Part shown: positions 8,663 through 16,175 of the stretch, piece after piece
Layout: each line of letters starts with the position of its first letter
Numbering within the stretch: position 1 is the first letter of the stretch
From: Anaerolineales bacterium
GTDB lineage: Bacteria > Chloroflexota > Anaerolineae > Anaerolineales > UBA4823
NCBI GenBank assembly: GCA_003105035.1
Contig: PQAL01000017.1
Span: 1 to 64,000, forward strand
Direction: 5' to 3'
Length of the DNA stretch: 64,000 bases
Notes under the pieces: generated by a model
What the model was told of the DNA's origin: nothing
The model's database searches: none
Seen by the model: only the letters and a program-made list of their open reading frames with translations
Position numbers and translations under genes: made by a program

Positions 8663-9484
8663 CTAGGTTGGAGTAGGATAATACCTTCGATAGTTGAATC
8701 CTAAGACCATCCAGCTACCATTTACTTTTTCCATCGTGGCAGAAAATTCACCTTGGCCGTTGATGTAGTTTATCGTTCCGGAGACCTCAGCTGTTTGGGG
8801 GATTCCATAATTTACTTTGATGTTGGTTATGTGCAGGCTTTGATATCCCTCAATAATCCGATAATTATCGCCGCTTACCATTCCCTCTAGGTTCTCAACT
8901 GGAATTTACTCTTGAAAGCTGGGAGAAGTAAGCGCGTATGCGCCTTCAACATCTTTTACTACCATAGCATTCATGAAAGCATCTAAGACATCTGCGATCG
9001 GTGTTGCTTCGCTGCTTAATTTTCCGATTGACAAAACGCAAACGATGATTGCAATCACCAACACCCCCAAAACCGATCCCAAGACAATCCACAGCACCTT
9101 ATGCGATTTCTTTTTTGGCGTACTGTCTACTGATAAAGATGCCCCACAGTTATTACAGTATTGAGATCCGTGTGTATTTGCTTGATTACATTTTGGACAA
9201 TAATCCACTGCCGTTGGAAATGTAATAGGTTTACTATCCTCGCTTTCAACTTTTTCTTCCTTGATTAACCCCAAATTTATTGCCATTTGGTGATGAACAT
9301 CTGCTTTGAGAGCTGCCCTGGCCTTACCTACTACATCTTCATCGCGGTCATGCAATGCGTTCATCAGGGCATGAACGATCTCAGGAGAACTTTCTTCGCT
9401 GACCCTAAGCAATTCGCAAGCCCCATATCTTTCTGTGCCATCATCGCTAGCAAGCATCTCCAGCAATTTTTCTTTCGAGTTCAT
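8663..9484 (-). pseudogene. HEAT-like module / zinc ribbon / membrane anchor / NTF2-like protein, broken by in-frame TAA
   Basis: A single frame from ATG 9484 to 8663, interrupted once by TAA at 8908-8906. Before the stop come the HEAT-like module shared with the neighbouring gene (residues ~1-75), a zinc ribbon (CPKCNQANTHGSQYCNNC), one membrane helix (VLWIVLGSVLGVLVIAIIV) and the start of a domain reading DAFMNAMVVKDVEGAYALTS. After the stop the same frame continues with IPVENLEGM and EFSATMEKVNGSWMVLGF. That is the rest of a DUF4878/NTF2-like lipoprotein-type domain. The two halves form one normal domain only when joined, so a point change to TAA (perhaps from CAA, GAA or AAA) or a base error is likely. 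If real, the truncated 192-residue product would lose most of the extracellular domain. TAA has no known recoding like the UGA nearby. Confidence 0.7.
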
Positions 9485-9747
9485 AATTCCCTCCTAATCC
9501 CGAAGATTTTAGATCTTGGTTATGTCCGCCGTTAGAAGATCTGATAATCAGAAGTATATATCTCTAAATGGAATACTGCATCAATAAAGCCATGTGATTT
9601 TTCGGATTGCTTTTCAGGTAAATATGAAAGAATAAATGATAATGCAAGTTATTTTCTGATTATATGAAAACAGTTTACACTAACAAGCCTTGCAGTATTG
9701 CAAGCAGTCTCCTGCCAGAAAGACCCATAGGCTTTCATTTACACAAG

Positions 9748-9753
9748 TATAAT
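9748..9753 (+). promoter_or_regulatory. Likely -10 box for the zinc-ribbon gene
   Basis: A perfect TATAAT stands 20 bases before ATG 9774. No good -35 hexamer lies 16-18 bases upstream, so the assignment is tentative. The gene has a GAAGGA ribosome binding site. Confidence 0.35.
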
Positions 9754-9773
9754 AATTATCGAAGGATATTTCC

Positions 9774-10166
9774 ATGAAAAATTGTAAATACTGCGGTAAA
9801 GGAATGGTAGACGAGGAAACCTCCTGTCCTGGCTGTGGTGCTCCACAAGAGGTTAAACAATCACCAAAGGCTGCACCAGTTAAAGATATTTCTAACTCTT
9901 CACTTTATGAATACAGTAATATGGGATTATTTAAGATTACAATTTTCCCGAACCGCATTTCCATTTTAGATAAAAGAGGCGGTTTGCCTGCCATGATGTC
10001 TCCCAAGAAGACAGACATTTTAATAAAGAATATTACTGGGATTAATATAAAAGGGTTTCTAAAACATCTCGAACTCACGATGAATGATGGTTCGTGTCGG
10101 GAAATTCCACTTATTATGGGCAAAGACTCCGAGAAAATGCGGGATGTTTTAGTTGGCTTACTTTAA
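9774..10166 (+). CDS. Zinc-ribbon plus PH-like domain protein
   Basis: 130 residues. The N-terminus holds a zinc ribbon with two CxxC knuckles (CKYCGKGM and CPGCGAP). Residues ~45-130 look like a small bacterial PH-like or SHOCT-neighbour domain (FKITIFPNRISILDK, then LELTMNDGSCREIPL). Such proteins are common near stress and membrane-associated genes but lack an assigned function. It is divergent from the zinc-ribbon/NTF2-like pseudogene, and both carry N- or mid-region zinc ribbons. The start is supported by GAAGGATATTTCC before the ATG. Confidence 0.65.
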   Translation: MKNCKYCGKGMVDEETSCPGCGAPQEVKQSPKAAPVKDISNSSLYEYSNMGLFKITIFPNRISILDKRGGLPAMMSPKKTDILIKNITGINIKGFLKHLELTMNDGSCREIPLIMGKDSEKMRDVLVGLL

Positions 10167-10513
10167 CCTAACATTCACCTGAAATCGAAACCTGTCTACG
10201 ATATCAATCAAGCGGAGAACCATGGGAGCTATAAAAGGCGGGCAAATTATCGAGACCTGCTTTTAATTCTGTGTGATTACGCATAATCCTGCGTAGATAC
10301 ATATTGCAACTCATTGGAACTACTTACCCTATGACATTGGCACTTCTATGTGGTTGTTTGCTGTTTACCAAGCATCACCTTCAATGTACTTGACATTCTG
10401 GAGAGGAGCCATTATTACCAAGACATTCTTGTCGTTTCATACAATAAATTTTTACGCACACGATTATATAAAAACCAACAAATGGCACTGACCATCTTAC
10501 CCCCATATATGTC
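10167..10513. other. Intergenic region, nothing recognised
   Basis: Between the zinc-ribbon gene and the hairpin beyond the tRNA. No open frame with a plausible start, no repeat and no RNA gene was identified. Confidence 0.5.
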
Positions 10514-10539
10514 AGGTGGAGGTATCTCTACCCCCACCT
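10514..10539 (-). terminator. Strong hairpin just downstream of tRNA-Ser
   Basis: On the minus strand, 5 bases after the tRNA CCA end, an 11-bp stem (AGGTGGGGGTA with TACCTCCACCT, one G-U pair) closes on the GNRA-type tetraloop GAGA. No U-tract follows, so it may act in 3' processing or stabilisation rather than as a classic intrinsic terminator. Confidence 0.45.
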
Positions 10540-10544
10540 ATTCC

Positions 10545-10634
10545 TGGCGGAGAGGGAGGGATTTGAACCCTCGTTCCCTTGCGGGAAACACGCTCTCCAG
10601 GCGTGCGCGCTAGGCCAGACTACGCGACCTCTCC
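10545..10634 (-). tRNA. tRNA-Ser (anticodon GGA)
   Basis: The minus-strand sequence folds as a class II tRNA. The acceptor stem is GGAGAGG/CCTCTCC with discriminator G and an encoded CCA. The anticodon stem CACGC/GCGTG encloses loop CTGGAGA, giving anticodon GGA (reads UCC and UCU). There is a long variable arm (TTTCCCGCAAGGGAA) and a T arm GAGGG-TTCAAAT-CCCTC. The 7-bp acceptor stem and the anticodon exclude tRNA-Sec. Confidence 0.95.
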
Positions 10635-10673
10635 GGATATATATTCAATTACCGTCTCTCGACAGCGAAGCGC

Positions 10674-10682
10674 ATTATACCA
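10674..10682 (-). promoter_or_regulatory. Extended -10 promoter for tRNA-Ser
   Basis: On the minus strand TGGTATAAT (extended -10, consensus TATAAT) lies about 40 bases upstream of the mature tRNA 5' end. No strong -35 hexamer was found, as is usual for extended -10 promoters. Confidence 0.45.
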
Positions 10683-10736
10683 TAAAGGGGCTTGAGCCCG
10701 TCTCGCTCCCCCTTAACCTTGGACCTTACAGGAAAA

Positions 10737-11615
10737 TCAATCTGCTCTGAGCTCGTAGATGTACAAAGACACATCCCAGCTGCGCTCGAAGCCATTTTTA
10801 CCCAGGGCTTCGATCACCACAGGGTGATTAGGTGCCACCCAGCCGGGCGATTTGTACCCCAAGCGACCCATTAACACCCGGTAATCGCGCAGCAGATCAC
10901 CCAGCTCGTCTACCTGGCAGGCGATCAGCTGAATCCCAGGGGCGTGCTCATCATCTTCGTCATCCTCCCAAATGGAGATGAACCCCCGACCTCCCTGCCA
11001 CCACCAGGCATGCTTTCGCTCGATTGCCTCACGTATGTGCTTCAGCTGAGGGTTAGCATACACCCAACCCAAATTGATCAATCCACTGGATAAAGCATGT
11101 ACCGGGCTGGCCAAGATGAACTCCATCGCCTGAGCGGCCTCATTAACTTTCAACTCAAGGAAGTCAGGCTCTCCGGCTGCACCAACCGGGGCACGGAAGG
11201 GGATAAATTCGGCGATACGCAGGAAGCCGGTCTCTTCACACATACGGTGCACTTTGACGTTATAAGAGCCGGTCGTCAAGCGAATGATCCCGCTGCCCAT
11301 GTGGCGCCAGGTATCCACCACGTAATGGTGGATGTGCGAGGCGACGCCCAGCCCCTGGAAATCGGGGTGGACTCTCAACCCTTCCATGTACCATTCATCG
11401 TCCTGGAACTTGGTTAGCTTGAACACCCCTGCAATTCGGCCATGCGTCTCAGCCACACCCAATAACCCACCAGGGTCAGCCAGCCATTCATCCCACACAT
11501 AAGGAAGATAATCGTTACCTTCCCAGATATGTGAAGACAGTTCCAGTACTGCCTCCTTGTCCTTGGCAAGGGCAGGACGGCAAACCACACTATCTGCTTC
11601 AAACAATTCCACCAT
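10737..11615 (-). CDS. GNAT family N-acetyltransferase
   Basis: 292 residues. The N-terminal half has the GNAT acetyl-CoA site: DEWYMEGLRVHPDFQGLGVA followed by SHIHHYVVDTW, where the QGLGVA segment is the Q/RxxGxG/A pyrophosphate loop. The C-terminal ~130 residues are an extra domain without a recognised motif, so the protein is nearly twice the length of a minimal GNAT. The substrate is unknown. It begins 16 bases downstream of the GH1 glycosidase stop on the same strand, so the two are probably co-transcribed. No functional link is evident. Confidence 0.8.
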   Translation of the reverse strand: MVELFEADSVVCRPALAKDKEAVLELSSHIWEGNDYLPYVWDEWLADPGGLLGVAETHGRIAGVFKLTKFQDDEWYMEGLRVHPDFQGLGVASHIHHYVVDTWRHMGSGIIRLTTGSYNVKVHRMCEETGFLRIAEFIPFRAPVGAAGEPDFLELKVNEAAQAMEFILASPVHALSSGLINLGWVYANPQLKHIREAIERKHAWWWQGGRGFISIWEDDEDDEHAPGIQLIACQVDELGDLLRDYRVLMGRLGYKSPGWVAPNHPVVIEALGKNGFERSWDVSLYIYELRAD

Positions 11616-11631
11616 AGATAGTTACCTCATA

Positions 11632-12957
11632 CTACTCAGGAAATAGTTCGGGTATTAATTCCGTTGCATACTTCCGCACCATCTCATCAGAGATGCCATT
11701 CTCACGGCAGATTTCAGCATAAAGGTCGGCGCTGGGTCGTTTATGACGTGCCTGGCTATCACTATCCAATTCCCACAAGCCGAATCGCTGGGTCCAACCG
11801 CGTTCCCATTCAAAGTTATCCACCAGGGTCCAGTGGAAATAGGCTTTAATCGGCCAGTTGAAGTTCACAGCCTTCCATACCTGGTGGAGATGCTCCACCA
11901 GGTAGCGTGGTCTCAGATGGTCATCAGCATCTTCAATGCCGTTTTCGGTGATAATAATAGGCAGTCCATAGCCCTTTCCCCATTTAACTGCTTCGAATAC
12001 ACCCGATGGCTCATTGGCCAGGTACCCCGTGGTGCTCAGCTCGGCTCCTTCCCGGAAATGCCGCCGGCTGAATAGCTCACTCATTCTCATTAGGCTGAAG
12101 TTGACGTAATCCCGGGTGTAATAATCGATCCCCAGGAAATCCTGGGTGTTCCTGGCTTCCCGAACAGGCTTCCTCATCCACAAGAAGCGCATCACTCCAT
12201 CGGTGGCACCATTCGGGAATGCAACATTTAGGTGACCCAATAAGCGGGTTACCCATCGATCGGGAAGAAACCACCCCCTGGAAGGTTTCAAACTACGATA
12301 GTAATGCGAAATCCCAACCCTGGCTTGTGGTTGAATCTGGTGAATGGCGTGATACGCCGCAGCATGGGCGCGCAGGAGATTAACCATGACGGTAAAGCCT
12401 GTGTTGAGATCCTGTTTGCCGGGCGGAAATAATCCTTGAATGAAACCCTCAACGGCGTACCCGTTCGGCTCGTTGATCGTACACCACAAGCTGACGTAAT
12501 CTTTTAAGGCCTGAACCACCTTCTTGACATACTTTTCAAAATACACTGGGGCCGAGTCCTGCTCCCACCCCCCCTTATCCACGAACCACTGCGGATCAGA
12601 ATAGTGGTGCAGGGTGACGAGGGGCGTCATGTTCAGCTCCACAAGCCCGCGCACCATCTCCACGTAACGGTTGAGGGCATCCTCATCCCAGCGGTCAGGA
12701 GCTGGTTGGATCCTGCTCCATTCAAGCGACATGCGATGTGCATTCTGAGCGCCATCTGCAGCGCGCTGAAAATCCTCACGCCAGCGTCCGTTCCACCAGT
12801 CACAGGCAAGACCGGCTTTGCCCCCCTGCAAAATTCTGCCTGGCTGTTGCTCCCAGGCGTACCAGTTGCTGTGAGGATTGTTACCCTCTACTTGATAGGC
12901 AGCTGTAGCCGTCCCCCACAGGAAGCCGCGGGGAAAATGAAATGTCGCGTGTGCCAT
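11632..12957 (-). CDS. Family 1 glycoside hydrolase (beta-glucosidase type)
   Basis: 441 residues from ATG 12957, chosen because AAGGAG lies 5 bases before it. An in-frame start at 13017 would add 20 unlikely residues. FPRGFLWGTATAAYQVEG is the GH1 N-terminal signature, TINEPN holds the acid/base glutamate (~E163) and ITENG the nucleophile (~E338). Family enzymes hydrolyse beta-glucosides, galactosides or related bonds with retention. No signal peptide is seen, so it acts in the cytoplasm on imported sugars. No sugar transporter is adjacent. The GNAT gene follows it directly. Confidence 0.9.
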   Translation of the reverse strand: MAHATFHFPRGFLWGTATAAYQVEGNNPHSNWYAWEQQPGRILQGGKAGLACDWWNGRWREDFQRAADGAQNAHRMSLEWSRIQPAPDRWDEDALNRYVEMVRGLVELNMTPLVTLHHYSDPQWFVDKGGWEQDSAPVYFEKYVKKVVQALKDYVSLWCTINEPNGYAVEGFIQGLFPPGKQDLNTGFTVMVNLLRAHAAAYHAIHQIQPQARVGISHYYRSLKPSRGWFLPDRWVTRLLGHLNVAFPNGATDGVMRFLWMRKPVREARNTQDFLGIDYYTRDYVNFSLMRMSELFSRRHFREGAELSTTGYLANEPSGVFEAVKWGKGYGLPIIITENGIEDADDHLRPRYLVEHLHQVWKAVNFNWPIKAYFHWTLVDNFEWERGWTQRFGLWELDSDSQARHKRPSADLYAEICRENGISDEMVRKYATELIPELFPE

Positions 12958-13092
12958 CCATACTCCTTGGGTTAATTCTTCAGCGAATATTTTAGTCGTT
13001 CCTGGCTTTCCTGGCAAAGGAAAACAGCTGCTCTGAGCGTATTCTCATAGAATAATTATGGTATGCTATACACATGGTAAGGAGGTGTTGTA

Positions 13093-14226
13093 ATGTCTGA
13101 AGCATTCATCATTTCCGCTATTCGAACGCCAGTCGGGCAGGGCAAGCCCACCGGCGCATTAGTCTCCCTTTCACCCACCGATCTGACCGCACTGGTCCTC
13201 CAAGAAGCTGTTAAACGGGCTGGTATCGAGCCTGCCCAGGTAGAAGATGTTGTGTGGGGATGTGTGACACCCGTCGGTGATCAGGGAGCCAATCTGGCTC
13301 GCCTCGGTGTACTCAGGGCTGGTTTCCCAATGCACGTCCCGGCTGTCACGCTTAGCCGGATGTGTGGCTCGAGCCAGCAGGCAATCCATTTTGCCGCCCA
13401 GGCTATCCTGGCCGGCGATATGGACCTTGTGATCGCCGGTGGGACCGAGATGATGTCGCACCAACCCCTGGGGGCTGATTACCCAAAAGAGTGGCCGCAA
13501 GGTTTACCCTATCAATTAGTCCATCAGGGTGTCAGCGCCGAGATGATGGCTGAGAAGTACGACCTGACGCGTTTTGAGCTGGATGATTATGCCTGCGAAT
13601 CACACCTGAAAGCCATGCACGCCATCCAAAATGGCTACTTTGAAGGCCAGATTTTACCAATCACTTTAGCTGACGGTAAGGTGGTGAAAATAGATGAAGG
13701 TGTACGTATGCCACCCAATCGTGAGAAAATGGCTGCCCTCCAGCCGGTTTTCAAACCAGAGGGGGTTATCACTGCCGCGAATGCCAGCCAGATCAGCGAT
13801 GGCTCGGCAGCCCTGGTTCTGGCATCAGCCAAAGCGGTTGGTGCATACAACCTGAGCCCCCTGGCGCGCGTTGTCGCCCGCTTTGTCACCGGCTCCGACC
13901 CGGTGCTCATGCTGGATGGCCCCATCCCTGCTACAAGGCAAATCCTCAATCGCTCGGGGATCTCCTTGGATGAAATTGATGTCATTGAGATCAACGAAGC
14001 TTTCGCTTCGGTTATCCTGGCCTGGGCGAAGGAGATTAAACCGGATATCACCAAAGTCAATCCAAATGGAGGTGCCATTGCCCTGGGCCACCCATTGGGT
14101 GCTACCGGTGCCGTCTTGATGACCAAGCTTGTCCATGAGCTACAACGCACCCACGGTACTTATGGCTTGCAGACCATGTGTATCGGTCATGGTATGGCCA
14201 CTTCAACCATCATTGAGCGTGTTTAG
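13093..14226 (+). CDS. Thiolase (acetyl-CoA C-acyltransferase)
   Basis: 377 residues, full family length. The nucleophilic cysteine is C91 in SRMCGSSQQAIHF, the active-site histidine H333 in NPNGGAIALGHPLGATGA, and the second cysteine C363 in MCIGHGMA. The start has a strong AAGGAGG site. The enzyme condenses two acetyl-CoA to acetoacetyl-CoA or cleaves 3-ketoacyl-CoA. Sequence alone does not separate biosynthetic from degradative use. It opens a plus-strand run followed 13 bases later by folK. No other fatty-acid oxidation gene lies beside it. Confidence 0.92.
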   Translation: MSEAFIISAIRTPVGQGKPTGALVSLSPTDLTALVLQEAVKRAGIEPAQVEDVVWGCVTPVGDQGANLARLGVLRAGFPMHVPAVTLSRMCGSSQQAIHFAAQAILAGDMDLVIAGGTEMMSHQPLGADYPKEWPQGLPYQLVHQGVSAEMMAEKYDLTRFELDDYACESHLKAMHAIQNGYFEGQILPITLADGKVVKIDEGVRMPPNREKMAALQPVFKPEGVITAANASQISDGSAALVLASAKAVGAYNLSPLARVVARFVTGSDPVLMLDGPIPATRQILNRSGISLDEIDVIEINEAFASVILAWAKEIKPDITKVNPNGGAIALGHPLGATGAVLMTKLVHELQRTHGTYGLQTMCIGHGMATSTIIERV

Positions 14227-14238
14227 CAAAAGGGTCTT

Positions 14239-14730
14239 ATGGCAGCCAGCATCTATCTTTCCTTAGGTTCCAACCTTGGAAACCGGCTGAATAATTTACA
14301 AGCTGCAATGAATGAGCTGGAAATCAAAATTAGCCAGATCCAACAATCACCGATCTATGAGACCGAACCATGGGGATATTCGGACCAACCTCTGTTCCTG
14401 AACCAGGTAATCAGGGCCAGCACAAGCCTTGAACCACACGAATTGCTAACCTTTTTAAAAGCTACTGAGGTAAAAATGGGTCGCCAGGAGACTTTTCGCT
14501 TCGGTCCACGCCTGATAGACCTGGATATCCTTTTTTATGACGACGTGATCCTCGAGACACCCGATTTGACCATCCCACACCCCCGCATGACTGAGCGCGC
14601 ATTTATCATCATACCATTGTCAGATATCGCCCCTGATCTCATCCACCCAGTGGCGGGAAAAACCATACAACAGCTTAAAGCTGAATTGGATCCAAGCAGC
14701 GTGAGGCTGTATAAGACCATCAATTCCTGA
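14239..14730 (+). CDS. folK: 6-hydroxymethyl-7,8-dihydropterin pyrophosphokinase
   Basis: 163 residues, the usual HPPK size. SLGSNLGNR is the N-terminal signature, YETEPWG and QPLFLNQV the pterin-binding loop, and RFGPRLIDLDILFYDD the HPPK signature, with the paired aspartates that bind magnesium. It transfers pyrophosphate from ATP to the pterin in folate synthesis. folB and folP are not adjacent. Its place between thiolase and dihydropyrimidinase suggests only operon sharing. Tetrahydrofolate is also needed by the formiminotransferase at 34820-36361. Confidence 0.93.
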   Translation: MAASIYLSLGSNLGNRLNNLQAAMNELEIKISQIQQSPIYETEPWGYSDQPLFLNQVIRASTSLEPHELLTFLKATEVKMGRQETFRFGPRLIDLDILFYDDVILETPDLTIPHPRMTERAFIIIPLSDIAPDLIHPVAGKTIQQLKAELDPSSVRLYKTINS

Positions 14731-14744
14731 GCAGGAGCCTGGAC

Positions 14745-16160
14745 ATGTCGACCATTATCAAAGCAGGCACCATCATCACCGCAGCTGAGACCTTCCAAGC
14801 CGATATCTTGATCGAGGGGGAAAAAATCACCTCGATTGGTCAAGATATCGATCAAGCTGGTGCTGTAATCATTGACGCGCAGGGTAAGATCATCATGCCC
14901 GGAGGCGTGGACCCACACACCCACTTCAACCTGCCCATGTTCGGCACGGTCAGCTCCGATGACCACTATACGGGTCATAAAGCAGCAGCCTTTGGCGGTA
15001 CAACCACAGTACTCGATTTTGTCTCCCAGGACGTCGATTCCCTGCATGCCTGTGTGGATGCCTGGCACAAGCGAGCCGACCCGCTGGCAGCGATTGACTT
15101 CGGCTTCCACATGAATATCACGCGCTTTGATGAGAAGATAGCACAGGAGATCCCAGACTTGACTGGCATGGGTATCACATCGTTAAAAGTATTCACAGCC
15201 TATAATAACCGCCTGCGGCTGAGCGATGGTGAGATCTTCCAGGTGCTTCGGCTGGCAAAAACCCACAGGCTGCTGACCCTGCTGCATGCAGAAAATGGTG
15301 ATGTGATCGATATCCTGACTGCTGAAGCCCTGGCGGAAGGCCACACCACGCCAGAGTGGCATGCCCGCACCCGTCCAGCCTGGGGCGCAGTGGAAGCCAC
15401 GCTGCGGGCCGCAGCCTTATCTGCACAAGCTGGTGCGCCTCTTTATATCGTCCACATGAATGTGGCTGGAGAGGTTGACCAGCTGGCTTATGCCAGGGAG
15501 CATGGTCTGCAGGTGATGGGTGAGACCTGCCCACAATACCTGTTCTTCTCTGAAGAGAAACTGAGCAAGCCCGACGGGGCGAAATGGGTGTGCTCCCCGC
15601 CCCTGCGGACACCAGCCGACAACCAGCGCTTATGGGCAGGTGTGGCCAATGGTACCCTGCAGACCATCGCAACCGACCATTGCGCATTCTTCTATGATGG
15701 AAGCCAACCAATCGTATATGAAGGCAAATCCATAGCCATTCCAGGAAAAGAGCTGGGCAAAGATGATTTTACCAAGATCCCTAATGGCTTGCCCTGCGTC
15801 GGTGACCGGCTGCCCATCCTGTGGACCTACGGGGTCAGGGCTGGTAGGATTTCTGCGAACCAATTTGTCGCCCTGACGAGCTCCAACCCGGCCAAGGTAT
15901 TCGGACTTTATCCGCGCAAAGGTGCCCTGCTGCCGGGGTCAGATGCGGATATCGTAATCTGGGATCCTGAGCGCAGGATCCGCTATGGAAAGGCCTACTC
16001 TCATCACCGGACTGATTACAACCTTTTTGAAGATTGGGAGCTGGTGGGATACCCTGAAAAAGTGTTCCTGCGCGGCATGCTTATCGTTGATGGGGAGCAA
16101 TGGCTCGGCCGGGCAGGCATGGGCCGCTACATGTCACGTGACCATGGTGTGATCCTGTAA
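14745..16160 (+). CDS. Dihydropyrimidinase / D-hydantoinase
   Basis: 471 residues. The cyclic amidohydrolase fold shows its metal site in order: PGGVDPHTHF (HxH), the carboxylated lysine in SLKVFTAYN, LLHAENGD, VHMNVAGEV, and ATDHCAFFYDG with the catalytic aspartate. The C-terminus has the NPAKVFGLYPRKGALLPGSDADIV block shared by the family. It hydrolyses dihydrouracil, dihydrothymine or 5-substituted hydantoins to the N-carbamoyl amino acid. This suits pyrimidine breakdown, and the window also holds a purine nucleoside phosphorylase. Beta-ureidopropionase and dihydropyrimidine dehydrogenase are not adjacent. GAGCAGGAG precedes the ATG. Confidence 0.9.
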   Translation: MSTIIKAGTIITAAETFQADILIEGEKITSIGQDIDQAGAVIIDAQGKIIMPGGVDPHTHFNLPMFGTVSSDDHYTGHKAAAFGGTTTVLDFVSQDVDSLHACVDAWHKRADPLAAIDFGFHMNITRFDEKIAQEIPDLTGMGITSLKVFTAYNNRLRLSDGEIFQVLRLAKTHRLLTLLHAENGDVIDILTAEALAEGHTTPEWHARTRPAWGAVEATLRAAALSAQAGAPLYIVHMNVAGEVDQLAYAREHGLQVMGETCPQYLFFSEEKLSKPDGAKWVCSPPLRTPADNQRLWAGVANGTLQTIATDHCAFFYDGSQPIVYEGKSIAIPGKELGKDDFTKIPNGLPCVGDRLPILWTYGVRAGRISANQFVALTSSNPAKVFGLYPRKGALLPGSDADIVIWDPERRIRYGKAYSHHRTDYNLFEDWELVGYPEKVFLRGMLIVDGEQWLGRAGMGRYMSRDHGVIL

Positions 16161-16175
16161 TCTGCCCCTGCCAAG

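Noticed and set aside
8906-8908. TAA in the NTF2-like gene read as a recoded amino acid
   Set aside because: No known bacterial recoding of UAA like Sec or Pyl. No special structure was seen after it, and the codon is better explained as a nonsense mutation or base error.
10350-10613. Plus-strand ORF of 87 codons across the tRNA
   Set aside because: It overlaps the tRNA on the opposite strand and ends in its complement (RDLNPRSLAGNTLS), a common false call.
10545-10634. tRNA near 10.6 kb taken as tRNA-Sec
   Set aside because: Anticodon is GGA, not TCA, and the acceptor stem is 7 bp with a serine-type variable arm.
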